NCBI RefSeq assembly: GCF_014268785.2
Contig: NZ_JABWRD020000001.1
Location: 447,001 to 511,000, forward strand
Reading direction: 5' to 3'
DNA length: 64,000 nt
Origin: Pseudomonas shirazensis
GTDB taxonomy: Bacteria; Pseudomonadota; Gammaproteobacteria; Pseudomonadales; Pseudomonadaceae
The notes beneath the pieces are model-generated. The model searched no databases. It was not told where the DNA came from and saw nothing but the letters and a program-made list of their open reading frames with translations. Positions within the stretch are counted from its first letter, which is position 1, and each line of letters begins with the position of its first letter. The translations under genes were made by a program, and so were the position numbers. Positions 14,768 to 23,825 of the stretch are shown in pieces.

Positions 14768-17671
14768 ATGTTGGATAACGATCAACCAGCAGGTGGTACC
14801 ACCGCTCATTCGTCAGGTGTCAAGCCTTTGCTGCTTGACGAACTTTCTATTCCCGGCAATACCGGCTCTGTGCCCCCCGATGGTCAACTGGGTATCAACC
14901 TCGCCGCCGCCCACGAGAACTTCCCCACAAAAGGCCTTCAGTTGTACGTGCCGGCGTGGCCGCAGATGGGCCGCGGTGACCGGGTTCGAATCTTGTTCAA
15001 CGATAAAGAAGTCGATAGCAAGACCGTAACGGAGGAGCTTGTCGACCAGGTCCAGACGCTCTTTGTCCCGCCTGTGCAAATGCAGACTGGCAGCGCCCTC
15101 CTGAGCTACGCAGTCAAGCGCCTGGGCCAGGTCGAGGAGCCTTCGGCAAAGACTGCGGTCTACATCAAGCTCGAACGCCCCGGTGGCCAGGACGAGGATG
15201 GCTCCAACCCTGGGCATTCCGAGCTCAAGTTCAGCCTGCCAGACGATGTAGTCAAGGACGGGGTCGACAAGGATCGCGCCAAGCAGGGGGTGGTGGTGAC
15301 CATCGAGCCCTATCCGGTCATGGCCGAGCACGACCGGATTCGCCTGAGCTGGGGTGGGCAGTTTGTCTTCCATGAGGTGACCCAGGCCGAGGTGGAAAAC
15401 CCCGAAGAGCATCCTGTTGAGATCCTGGTCGAGGAAGCGGTCATCCTCGCGGCGGGCGACTCGGATGACAAAGGCCTGGCGCTGGCCTATGAAGTCTATG
15501 ATCTGGTTGATAACCGCTCCGAAGACTGGAGCGCCGAGCAGCGAGTGGTGGTCGACACCGGCAATGCACGCCTTGACGCTGGCATCGTGAAGGAAGCCAA
15601 GAGCAACGTCCTCGATCTGGAGGTGCTGGGGGATGCCGATGTGACCTTCCAAGTGGTGGCGTTTAAAGAGCCGTTTGTGGTGGGCGACACGATCGAGGCC
15701 AACCTGTCCGGCGAGACCGAGGACGGCCGCCCGGTGAGCGTCACCTACCTGTCCGAGCCTATCTCGAGCGTGCCTGGGATAGTTGAAATCCCCATCGCCA
15801 ATGCGGATGTGCGCCAACTGGCCCAGACCCAGGCGAAATTCAGCTATGAACTGGTCAAGTCGGTGGCGGCGCGCCAGGCCATGAGCGCGCAGGCATTCAA
15901 GCGTTATGAGCAGCTGCGGGCCGAAGGGACTTACCAGTCCCGAGGCCAGTTCGTCACCATCATCGGCGAAGCGGTGCGCCTCGCCGCACCGGACGCAGTG
16001 GATGCCCAGCAGGGGGTGCTGGATCCGGCGTTGCCGGCAACCACCGTCGAAGTGCCTTGGGACGACAGCATGCAGGCAGGCGATGTGATCACGCTGATCT
16101 GGGAGGGGGAGAAGCCAGACAAGGACCCTTACTTCCCGGCGATCGACCCGCATGACATCAGCAACGGCGAGGTCCAGCGCAAGGAGCCGATTCCGTTCAC
16201 GGTCGAGGGCAGGCACCTGAAAGCGATCGAAGGTGGCAAGTTGGTGCTGCTCTACAGGCTGGAGCGGGACGGGCAGTCGCCGCGTATGTCCGAGCGTACG
16301 ATCATCTTCAGTGTTGGTGAGTCACGGGCCGAGCTGTTCGCGCCGACGGTGAACTACGCCGAAGACGGTGTGCTCGATCCGGATAAGGTACCGGCCGCAG
16401 GTACCAAGCTGGTTGTGCTGAAGTATGCACGCATCAAGGTGGGAGACGTTTTGCACTTCAGCTGGAAAGGCAAGGGTGAAGCCGCGTCGCTGGAAGACTC
16501 CATCACAATCACCAACTCCAACATAGGCCGCGGACAGTTCGAGCTGACCATCAGCAAGGCGCTGGTCAACGCCAATGATGGAAATGAAGTAGTCGCTTCC
16601 TACCGTGTGCAAAGGGTAGATGGAGAGGTCAGTTCTTCTGCGAAACTTTATCTGCAAGTTGGGGCTGTTCTCCCGGAGCTTCCGGAGCTTCCGGAGTTGG
16701 TCATTGAAGAGGCCACCGAAGAGAGAGTCATTGATCCCGTTCTTGTCACGGAAGGTGCAACGGTGATCATCGACGCCAGCGCCGAGTTGCAACCGCAGGA
16801 CCAGGTGCGTATCGAAGTGGCGGGCACGCATCCGGACGACAAGACGCACACAGTGACCCAGGCAGGCGAGCAGCGGTTCAAGATTGACGCTGAAGTGATC
16901 AGGGGGAATGAGGACAGCACAATCACCGTGACCTATCACGTCCTGCGGGGGGGCACTGAGCCAGAACAGTCCTCTGATTCTGTTGATTTCACCGTGCTTG
17001 AAGTTGGCATGCCAGCGCTGCCGGATCCGCAAATTGAAGAGGCCACCGATGAGGGGATCATTGACCCCGCTCTTGTCACGGGAGGTGCAACGGTGTTCAT
17101 CGCCGCCAGCGCTGAGTTGCAGCCGCAGGACCAGGTGCGTATTGAAGTGACGGGCACGCATCCGGACGACCAGACGCACACAGTGACCCAGGCAGGCGAG
17201 CAGCGGTTCAAGATTAACGCTGAAGTGATCAGGGGGAATGAGAACAGTACAATCACCGTGACCTATCACGTCCTGCGTGGGGGCACTAAGCCAGAACAGT
17301 CCTCTGATTCTGTTGAGTTCACCGTGCTTAAAATTGTCATGCCAGCGCTGCCGGATCCGCATATTGAAGAGGCCATCCGTGATAGGACTCGTTGGGTCAT
17401 TGACCACGTTTTTTACCCGGAAGGTGTAACGGTGTTCATCGCCGCCAGCGCCGAGTTGCAACCGCAGGACAAGGTGCGTATCGAAGTGACGGGCGCGCAT
17501 CCGGACGTCCAGACGCACCCAGTGACCAGGGCGGGCGAGCAGCGGTTCAAGATTGACGGTGAAGTGATCCGGGGTAATGTGGGTGGCAACATCACCGTGA
17601 CCTATCACGTCCTGCGGGGGGGCACTGGGCCAGGACAGTCCTCTCGTTCTGTTGAGTTCCGGATTGCTTGA
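14768..17671 (+). CDS. Ig-like repeat protein 4 (967 aa), 3' end frameshifted
   Basis: AAGGAG lies 9 bp before the ATG. The N terminus resembles that of the 10191 protein (PGHSELKFSLPDDVV; VILAAGDSDDKGL). No signal peptide or cysteine was noticed. The C-terminal third is three tandem copies of a 110-113 residue module that are very similar in DNA (see 16690-17670). The last copy ends abruptly in SVEFRIA. Where the other copies read FTV(L/LK)..PALPDP, one extra base shifts this copy into a stop. In the next frame the sequence resumes LEIVQLPDPRVSEL and runs into an RCC1-like motif, so the ancestral protein was longer. Whether the 967-residue product is functional cannot be told. Confidence 0.75.
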   Translation: MLDNDQPAGGTTAHSSGVKPLLLDELSIPGNTGSVPPDGQLGINLAAAHENFPTKGLQLYVPAWPQMGRGDRVRILFNDKEVDSKTVTEELVDQVQTLFVPPVQMQTGSALLSYAVKRLGQVEEPSAKTAVYIKLERPGGQDEDGSNPGHSELKFSLPDDVVKDGVDKDRAKQGVVVTIEPYPVMAEHDRIRLSWGGQFVFHEVTQAEVENPEEHPVEILVEEAVILAAGDSDDKGLALAYEVYDLVDNRSEDWSAEQRVVVDTGNARLDAGIVKEAKSNVLDLEVLGDADVTFQVVAFKEPFVVGDTIEANLSGETEDGRPVSVTYLSEPISSVPGIVEIPIANADVRQLAQTQAKFSYELVKSVAARQAMSAQAFKRYEQLRAEGTYQSRGQFVTIIGEAVRLAAPDAVDAQQGVLDPALPATTVEVPWDDSMQAGDVITLIWEGEKPDKDPYFPAIDPHDISNGEVQRKEPIPFTVEGRHLKAIEGGKLVLLYRLERDGQSPRMSERTIIFSVGESRAELFAPTVNYAEDGVLDPDKVPAAGTKLVVLKYARIKVGDVLHFSWKGKGEAASLEDSITITNSNIGRGQFELTISKALVNANDGNEVVASYRVQRVDGEVSSSAKLYLQVGAVLPELPELPELVIEEATEERVIDPVLVTEGATVIIDASAELQPQDQVRIEVAGTHPDDKTHTVTQAGEQRFKIDAEVIRGNEDSTITVTYHVLRGGTEPEQSSDSVDFTVLEVGMPALPDPQIEEATDEGIIDPALVTGGATVFIAASAELQPQDQVRIEVTGTHPDDQTHTVTQAGEQRFKINAEVIRGNENSTITVTYHVLRGGTKPEQSSDSVEFTVLKIVMPALPDPHIEEAIRDRTRWVIDHVFYPEGVTVFIAASAELQPQDKVRIEVTGAHPDVQTHPVTRAGEQRFKIDGEVIRGNVGGNITVTYHVLRGGTGPGQSSRSVEFRIA
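16690..17670 (+). repeat. Three tandem ~330-bp coding repeats
   Basis: Unit 1 to unit 2 has a period of 330 bp and unit 2 to unit 3 a period of 339 bp (about four extra residues, RTRW, in a linker). Long blocks are identical, for example around GACGACxAGACGCACACAG and the CGTGACCTATCACGTCCTGC segment. Just before unit 1 the 9-base unit TTCCGGAGC is repeated three times (PELPELPEL). The high identity points to recent duplication or gene conversion. Confidence 0.85.
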
Positions 17672-17850
17672 AATTGTCCAGCTGCCGGATCCGCGAGTCA
17701 GTGAGCTGGTGGATATCCAGGCGCTTTACACCAATGCCAATGGCTTTGTCGCGTTGCGGCGGGATGGCCGGGTGATCAGTTGGGGGTCAGCTCAGCGGGG
17801 GGGGTAACTCCGCGGTTCGCAATCGGCTCGATACCTTTGTAACGTATCAT
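17657..17850 (+). pseudogene. Remnant of an RCC1-like tail of Ig-like protein 4
   Basis: From about 17660 the +1 frame reads LPDPRVSELVDIQALYTNAN, then GFVALRRDGRVISWG, which is one blade of an RCC1/BNR-like repeat. That frame stops at TAA 17805-17807 directly after a run of eight G (17797-17804). With seven G it would continue GGNSAVRNRLDTF, again RCC1-like. Two single-base shifts therefore separate this tail from the upstream gene, and the similarity fades after about 17850. Confidence 0.65.
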
Positions 17851-18008
17851 GCGACAAGTTCCAGCCGTGGCCGTGCATAGATGGCTCAGCAGCGGCAGAG
17901 CGTGATCGCTGCACGTTGAGTCAACGCAACGACACGCCTTGATTCTGCCAGGCCGAGGCGTGTTGTTGTGGCTTGTTCCCAAATGGCATAGCTTCTGGCT
18001 TAGGTTTT

Positions 18009-18074
18009 GTACGAAAAATAGGGTCACCCATCGTTGTGGGAGCGGGCTTGCCCCGTGATCTGCCGCAAGGCGGA
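18009..18074. repeat. REP element with extended flank
   Basis: GTACGAAAAATAGGGTCACC and the following 15 bases match the reverse complement of 7543-7582. The REP core TGTGGGAGCGGGCTTGCCCC, then ATCTGCCGCAAGGCGG, follows. The rest of 17851-18106 shows no gene. Confidence 0.75.
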
Positions 18075-18106
18075 GATTGGGCGAGAGTGAACGCTGGCCT
18101 ATGTCG

Positions 18107-18639
18107 CTAATGAAACACGGGATGAAGTATCTGCGTTTCTACAGGTCTGTGTGATGCTGAGTTGCGCGAATGTTCGCATAGCTGACATCGCAGGGCATAA
18201 CAAGTACTGGATCCAGATCCTCCGAACTCGACACGCCTTAATAGTCCGCCGTGGACTTCGCGCCAATTGAAGGTAAAGAGTTTACTAAAGCGCTGGGAGT
18301 AGATCATCTTTGTCGAGCGATTCAGGTAGGTTGGAAAGCTTCTTGATGTACAGAATTCGATAAGCTAGAAAAGGCGCAAAGATAAATGGAGTGATCACAT
18401 ACATCGCCAAGAGAGTGTGCGTTCCTTCAAAAAGAATTGTCGGGGTCGAAAGTCCATGGGTACACAAAGACAGCCGTTGCGACTATCATTGCCGTGAATA
18501 GCTTGGCCATGAAGACCGAGTCAGCGAGCCAAGGGTTGCGCAGGGTCAGCAATTTACCATCCATGCCGGAAAGCTGGCTGCGTATTTTTGGCACATGCCC
18601 AGAACTGGTATTTGCGTTGAACAGCCAGAGCGTAGCCAT
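18107..18639 (-). pseudogene. Decayed duplicate of the putative T6SS immunity gene
   Basis: Read from 18639 leftward, the first 60 or so codons (MATLWLFNANTSSG, RNPWLADSVFMAKLF) match the gene at 19909 (MATTWIFNSETSST, RNPWVTDSVFMAKLY). The homology then continues in other frames: FAPFLAYRILYIKKLSNL (matches MPFLAYRIYYIRNLSAIY) and FNWREVHGGLLRRVEFGG (matches LDWHKIGGGVSRRTEFGG). At least two frameshifts, a stop and loss of the C-terminal half make it non-functional. It lies just beyond the PAAR gene in the same orientation, as in orphan-immunity accumulation at T6SS loci. Confidence 0.85.
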
Positions 18640-18767
18640 TTTGAATTTCCTCTATTTTTATTAGCGTGCTCACCAGTTTGCACTCGATCTTTAAGATGAG
18701 TGTCATCTGTGTCGTGGCGTAGTTCGGGATTTGTCACTGACAATTTCCATAAGAGCTTTCATGTTTA

Positions 18768-19022
18768 CTAGATCAGCCAGCCTGAATCACCCTCAATTAG
18801 AGTTCCGCCATGGCTAGTCGTATCTCCCTCTCGTGCGGCCGGTTGGCCATCAATTATCGTGCAGTCAGCGCCGGTTTCAATTACCGCGCCGCAGCTTATC
18901 TTGTCCCCGGCACGTGCTACCGGGCGGCCATCGACCAAAGTAGCATCTGAGCCAGTTGTCACAGTGCCTTCGCCGTGGATAGGACAGCTATGTCGATGGC
19001 CGACAAGTACGATAGGTTTCAT
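18768..19022 (-). CDS. PAAR-domain spike-tip protein
   Basis: The 84-residue protein is almost entirely one PAAR domain: MKPIVLVGHRHSC, then two G-x-P-x-A-R-x-G-D type turns (VDGRPVARAGDKISC and IDGQPAAREGDTTSHGG). His and Cys residues in the metal-site positions (GHRHSCPIHG, ISC, SHGG) fit the zinc-stabilised cone that caps VgrG. No C-terminal toxin extension is present. Its ATG overlaps the stop of the gene before it (ATGA), so it is translationally coupled at the 3' end of the vgrG-effector cluster. Confidence 0.9.
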   Translation of the reverse strand: MKPIVLVGHRHSCPIHGEGTVTTGSDATLVDGRPVARAGDKISCGAVIETGADCTIIDGQPAAREGDTTSHGGTLIEGDSGWLI

Positions 19023-19909
19023 TTGCGCGCTCTCTTAGCTGCTTTGACAGGGGCTTGTTCAAACGCCTCTGCGGGAGGTGGTGCTGTACGTATATCAAAA
19101 ACTCGACACATCACGTACCAGCATATGGCGAGTGAAAGGTTGTAGGGGAATAGAACAGCCCATATAGGAAGCAGCCATGTTTTCTTCCCTTGCATCTCAC
19201 CTGGTTCACCGGTACGCCATGGAGCGTAATGCTGCCACGCTTGAGCCGGAGTCAGGCAAATCTCATGCAGAGGTCGGTACAGCCAGTTGGGTTCGCCAAA
19301 TGGAGGTAGTTTATCTGGGCCATGATTCATAAACTGACGAAGGTACTCCCAAGCTTCAGCAACGTGCTTCACATCTGATTCAGTTGGATCATTGCTGTCG
19401 ATCCAGAGCGCGTCTCTTTGGTTAAAGCTCCCATCTGTGCGACGCTGGGCGAAGGCAAGTGCATAGTGTGTGCTAAATGAAGCGCCACCAAACTCGGTGC
19501 GTCTTGAGACTCCGCCGCCAATTTTGTGCCAGTCCAATTTTATCAGTTTTTTTATGCGTTTGTAATAGATGCTCTGCGTATTCCTGTTGAGATAAATGGC
19601 AGAAAGGTTGCGTATGTAATATATCCGGTATGCCAGAAACGGCATGAGGACAAGTGGGGATAATGCATATCTTGCAATGGAAAATGGATTTGTAAGAAGC
19701 TCTCTGTATTCGTCATTTAGGATGTCTGGATAGATTAGTGCTGCAAGGCACAGTGTGAGGGCCAGATACAGTTTCGCCATGAATACTGAGTCTGTCACCC
19801 ATGGGTTTCGTAGAACGAGGACGTCTCCATTTAAACTGACTGCTTGGGAGGTCAGCCTCGGTGGATGTGTCGAAGATGTTTCGCTGTTAAAAATCCAGGT
19901 CGTTGCCAC
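19019..19909 (-). CDS. Membrane protein, putative immunity/accessory protein of the VasX-like effector (DUF6708-like)
   Basis: A GTG start at 19909 follows the effector stop within a few bases. The 296-residue protein has hydrophobic pairs at about residues 46-65 and 83-101 (LALTLCLAALIY; YALSPLVLMPFLAYRIYYI) and another near residue 250 (LLPIWAVLFPYNLSLAICWY). Between them is a soluble part with RRTEFGGASFSTHYAL. The fold resembles proteins annotated DUF6708 next to T6SS effectors; the family number is from memory. Position directly behind a pore-type effector and the membrane location fit an immunity protein. A frameshifted duplicate lies at 18107-18639. DNA here is clearly AT-richer than vgrG. 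Confidence 0.7.
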   Translation of the reverse strand: MATTWIFNSETSSTHPPRLTSQAVSLNGDVLVLRNPWVTDSVFMAKLYLALTLCLAALIYPDILNDEYRELLTNPFSIARYALSPLVLMPFLAYRIYYIRNLSAIYLNRNTQSIYYKRIKKLIKLDWHKIGGGVSRRTEFGGASFSTHYALAFAQRRTDGSFNQRDALWIDSNDPTESDVKHVAEAWEYLRQFMNHGPDKLPPFGEPNWLYRPLHEICLTPAQAWQHYAPWRTGEPGEMQGKKTWLLPIWAVLFPYNLSLAICWYVMCRVFDIRTAPPPAEAFEQAPVKAAKRARK

Positions 19910-19912
19910 TTC

Positions 19913-22906
19913 TCAGTCCCCTAGTGTAAGCGTGGTTGAGGACTCAGCATGTTCATCCAGTCCGACCTTAGGTAGATAGCTGATATTTAATTTGGCCAGT
20001 TTATTTTGGTGAATTTGTGTTTTGAAATGGAGTACTAAACCTTCGGGCACAAGGTGGCATCGAGGAATGGTGTAAGTCATTAGAGGCTCGTTGTCAGGTG
20101 TAAATAGATAAAGCTCTGCGGTCCAGCTGCTAACGCCAAGAACAAAGCCGCGAAGCAACACAGTAAATTCGACGGTGGCTTTGCTTTGCTCAACTTCGTT
20201 GTAAACTATTGCTGTCCAGTTAGGCGATGCCCATGTGTTATTGTCTGAAATTCTACTGTCTAGACCCTTCAGGCCGAAGCGCTCGGCATCATGTGAGGAT
20301 AATAAGGCTGGCGAGTAGGAGGCGAGATGCCAAGATCTTATTTCCTCGGCTAGATTGTTGTAAGTGGGTAATTTTTTTTCAACATCTAGCGTTACGCCTT
20401 TTCTTATCTCGCCGTCATTGCGTCTGTTTCCAAAAACGCATCTGGCTGCCCAAAGCTCAATGGGATTGTGGATTCGTTCGGCTGATTTTGCATGAAGGTA
20501 GAGGCCGCCAGCTAAAATTGCTGCTCCGAGCAGAACGACGCCAGCTGCCGCCACCCCGAAGAATGGAATTATTACGGTTGGTCCCGCGATTGCTAAACTA
20601 CCTTCCAGCATAAGTATCGACCCGATTGCAGTGCCGGCTCCACCGAAAAAAGTATATGTTGATGCTGTATGGTCACCATTTGAATCTTGCCTGATGGACT
20701 TCTGGTAGTCGGAATAAAAGCTGGTGATTATGGCTGGATACCCAGAGGCTCGAGCAAACAAGTTGCTTCCTAAAAACCTTGCGAGACCATTACCAAAAAG
20801 TAGGCCAGGAGCTGTATATCCAAATTTAAGCATCAGCGATTTGTAAACTGCTCTTGCGGTTGTCAATGTCGCTGCTGTGGTCGCTATCAGCCCAAGAATA
20901 GAACTGGCGAGCGCTGCTGTGTATTCAGGTGCATCATTTTTTTGAACGCTTTTGTAAGCGGAGTTAAGGCTGATTATGTTGAACAATAACATTCCGGAAT
21001 TTAAGCCCGTGCTTACGCCGTTCAGAGCCAGCCCGGAAAACGTCGGCTTCAACCTATTTTCTACTGTCATTTCCAATGTCACCACCCGGTTGCCCGTGAT
21101 GCGCAAATTCTTTACTTCTTCTACCTCAGCCATCCCACTTTTAAGATATCGCTCTACTTCCTGGCTGAATGGACTTTCCTTAAGGAACTGGTCGGTAATT
21201 TGATACCGGGCTGCTAGCAGTCCCAACGCTTTCTCAGCGTTAGCCTCGGACGCCGCCAGGAGCACCTGTTTGCGAAGGTTGTTACTGGCGTCCCAGCGGG
21301 TCTTGCCGTCCATGCGCTTGAGTACTGTGGTCATGACCGACTGTGCAGTCAGGTCAGTAATACTGGCCATCGCCGGGAAACGCCCTGCCAGTCCTTGGAT
21401 TACATTGTCACTGCCCCCTAACAAGCTCCCGACAGAGTCAGCTTTGTCCTTGAACGGATTAAACGGCGCCAGCGCCACATACAGCGGGCTGTCATGTTGG
21501 TCGAGCCACTGTTCCAATCGCTTGAAGCGCCGATCTTCGTCCTCCGTGCCGAGCGCGGGTTGGCCCATGGGGTGGATCAGCAGGGCGAGGGACATCTCCA
21601 GGCCACGGGCGGAGGTGAGGTTATCGCGGTCGTAACTGGCCAGTGCTGCGGCGAGGCTGGTGGGGTCTTCAATGTGCTGTTTTTCAGCTGTGCCGAGCCA
21701 GATGTCGTGGTCGTTGCTGGCTTGCAGGGCTTGTTTGCGCAGCACGGTAATACGCTTTTCCAGCTCATCGCGCTCGGCCAGAAATTTATGGTACTTGTCC
21801 GTATCAATCCGCAAGCCGAGCCGTGCGCCGTGCTCCGAATAGGACTTGTGGGTCAGCGCGCGGTAGCGTGCTTCAGCGGGAGTTGGCCAGGGGCGGCCAT
21901 CTGGCATGCTCAGCGCGCGCGCTGCTGCATCTATTGAGCGTCGAGGTTTTGCTGGATACATGCTGACCAGCGTCTTGTCGAGCAGCATCGCCACCAGGTT
22001 GCGGTGGTGGAAGTCGCGGCTCTGTGGGCTCAGGCGTTCGGTATCCAACCGAAAGCACTTGGGCACGCAGGCCTGCTCGGAATTCGGCTCAGGCTCATGG
22101 GGGTACAGTTGCTCGGACGGAATCAGGTCGCGCATTTGGTGCTGATAGGCCGAAACCGACAGGCTCAGGTCCAGGGCCATGCCTTCTGCGTCATTGAGCG
22201 CAACCACCGCCGGAATCTTCGGCTGGGTATATGGGTACTGGCGGAGCATTGCGCCGAGGGTGCCCATCGGCAGGGTTTCCTTTATCGGGTGGCTGCTCCA
22301 GGTCAACGACATGCGCCGGTCTTCGGGCTTGAAGTCTTCTACCCATTCCTTCAGCGCGCTGACGGGCAGTACGTGCGGCTGAGTCGAGGGCTGCTTGCTG
22401 CCGGCGACCAGTTCAGCGGTGTCCAGCAAACGCATATGCCGCTGGCGCAGGGCCGCAGATTGGCAGATGCGGGCGGTCATGGCGTTGGTCCATAGGTGCG
22501 GGCTGTAAGCGATCCAGACTTCTTTGCCGGCTTCGGCACTGGTGTCGGCCCAAACCCAGCCCAAGGTACGGCTGCCCATATAGCGGTTACGACGGTGGTA
22601 GCAATCGAGGCCGCGATAGCGCAGTTCCTGATAGTGGCCGTCGCCGTCGTATTCGTGGATGACCAGCTTTTCGCGTTTCGTCCCCTTCATGAACACATAC
22701 ACATAGCCCGGGCGCAGAGCACGCAGGGTGTAGGCGGAGTGCTGCAGCGGGGTAAAGCCTTGTTCGAGGTTGAAACCGGACTCCGCATAGCGACATGCTG
22801 GCGCATCGGCGGGCCGCGGGACGATGGCGTAACGCACCGGCAGGATGGGCACGCGGCCGCTGCAGGTAGGGCCTGAGGACGCACGGGTGACAGCGGGGTC
22901 AGTCAT
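19913..22906 (-). CDS. VasX-like T6SS effector (BTH_I2691-type, colicin-like)
   Basis: The 997-residue protein starts with the VasX N-terminal region ([41 protein letters not shown]), which in the family engages the VgrG/chaperone. The middle is alpha-helical. Hydrophobic segments occur at about residues 632-690 and 755-815 ([35 protein letters not shown]), as in pore-forming VasX. The last 150 residues form a soluble beta-rich domain. It is preceded by DUF4123 with an 8-bp overlap and followed by the putative immunity gene. The 5' half is GC-rich like vgrG, and the 3' half from about 21,400 down is AT-rich, which suggests a swapped toxin module. Target membranes and activity are inferred from the family. 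Confidence 0.85.
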   Translation of the reverse strand: MTDPAVTRASSGPTCSGRVPILPVRYAIVPRPADAPACRYAESGFNLEQGFTPLQHSAYTLRALRPGYVYVFMKGTKREKLVIHEYDGDGHYQELRYRGLDCYHRRNRYMGSRTLGWVWADTSAEAGKEVWIAYSPHLWTNAMTARICQSAALRQRHMRLLDTAELVAGSKQPSTQPHVLPVSALKEWVEDFKPEDRRMSLTWSSHPIKETLPMGTLGAMLRQYPYTQPKIPAVVALNDAEGMALDLSLSVSAYQHQMRDLIPSEQLYPHEPEPNSEQACVPKCFRLDTERLSPQSRDFHHRNLVAMLLDKTLVSMYPAKPRRSIDAAARALSMPDGRPWPTPAEARYRALTHKSYSEHGARLGLRIDTDKYHKFLAERDELEKRITVLRKQALQASNDHDIWLGTAEKQHIEDPTSLAAALASYDRDNLTSARGLEMSLALLIHPMGQPALGTEDEDRRFKRLEQWLDQHDSPLYVALAPFNPFKDKADSVGSLLGGSDNVIQGLAGRFPAMASITDLTAQSVMTTVLKRMDGKTRWDASNNLRKQVLLAASEANAEKALGLLAARYQITDQFLKESPFSQEVERYLKSGMAEVEEVKNLRITGNRVVTLEMTVENRLKPTFSGLALNGVSTGLNSGMLLFNIISLNSAYKSVQKNDAPEYTAALASSILGLIATTAATLTTARAVYKSLMLKFGYTAPGLLFGNGLARFLGSNLFARASGYPAIITSFYSDYQKSIRQDSNGDHTASTYTFFGGAGTAIGSILMLEGSLAIAGPTVIIPFFGVAAAGVVLLGAAILAGGLYLHAKSAERIHNPIELWAARCVFGNRRNDGEIRKGVTLDVEKKLPTYNNLAEEIRSWHLASYSPALLSSHDAERFGLKGLDSRISDNNTWASPNWTAIVYNEVEQSKATVEFTVLLRGFVLGVSSWTAELYLFTPDNEPLMTYTIPRCHLVPEGLVLHFKTQIHQNKLAKLNISYLPKVGLDEHAESSTTLTLGD

Positions 22907-23825
22907 GGTGGGGCTCCTTGTTCAGGACCAGCGCCTGCATCTGCCGAAGGCGGGCTTCGGGTGACTCTTCGAGGTTGGTGTAAATAGCGGTTGCCTGTTG
23001 ATTGCTCATCAGCCACATGTGCGCAGCCACAAGCAGGACAAACTGGCCTGCCACCGTTTCGTTGGCGAAATTGAGGTCTCTGAGTTGCGGCAGCAGCGCC
23101 TCGATCCACGGCCTTATTTCACTGAGGCTGCGCGTGGTGTACTGCGGCATGGCGATGATCTTGTGGGCGAGGCTGAGGACAAAATGGTCGTGCAGGCCCC
23201 ACGCCAGCTTGTGCACTTCAGCCTGTTCCAGCATCAACATCGGCTCGACTCTGAGCCGCGCAACTGTCGGGCTGCGTTCAAGCTGTCGCCATTCGAAGGC
23301 GGGGCCCCAGTTGATCCGCCAGCCCAAGCGAGCCATCGGCCCTAGCCAGGCCTCGCGGTTATCTGGCGCCAATGCATCCAGCCAGGCGTCGAGGTGGTTG
23401 GGATCAAGCGAGTGGTTGTTGATTTCCGCGCCGCGAATGCCGAACTGGATCATGCTGCTGAAGTGGTCAGCAAGTTCGACGAGGGGCAGGTCTGAGTCGA
23501 TCGCGATGGCCGCGTCGACCGGCATCCATTCGGCAACGGCGTGCTCCAGCAACTCGGGTGCCTGGGAAATGTCGACCAGTAGCGGCCCAAACTCGTGCTC
23601 ATCGTCCAGCGCCGTGCGCTTCCATATCCACGTGTGCGGGGGGCGATTGGTCACCTCGTCGACCAGCTCCAGCACCGACGGGGCGTAGGCGGGCAGAAAC
23701 CGGGAATCCTGAGCAGCCGGGCGATAAGCCAGGTCCTCAAGTGTGTTGGTCATCAGCAGCAGGTAGCGAAAGTGCTCGCTGGTCGGTGGCCCTTCGGCTA
23801 CGTATCGGGAGGGGAAGACAGTCAT
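22899..23825 (-). CDS. DUF4123 T6SS effector chaperone/adaptor
   Basis: DUF4123 proteins (Tap/TEC) load a specific effector onto its VgrG. The start at 23825 overlaps the vgrG stop as ATGA; an in-frame ATG seven codons earlier would lie inside vgrG. The 308-residue protein shows the typical N-terminal part ([38 protein letters not shown]) and [12 protein letters not shown], which corresponds to the conserved core. It ends with an 8-bp overlap into the effector, so vgrG, chaperone and effector are coupled. Confidence 0.9.
   Translation of the reverse strand: MTVFPSRYVAEGPPTSEHFRYLLLMTNTLEDLAYRPAAQDSRFLPAYAPSVLELVDEVTNRPPHTWIWKRTALDDEHEFGPLLVDISQAPELLEHAVAEWMPVDAAIAIDSDLPLVELADHFSSMIQFGIRGAEINNHSLDPNHLDAWLDALAPDNREAWLGPMARLGWRINWGPAFEWRQLERSPTVARLRVEPMLMLEQAEVHKLAWGLHDHFVLSLAHKIIAMPQYTTRSLSEIRPWIEALLPQLRDLNFANETVAGQFVLLVAAHMWLMSNQQATAIYTNLEESPEARLRQMQALVLNKEPHHD

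Noticed and set aside
16690..17670. Regular repeats considered as a CRISPR array or satellite
   Set aside because: The period is about 330 bp, the repeats are in frame and encode Ig-like modules; there are no short repeats with unique spacers.
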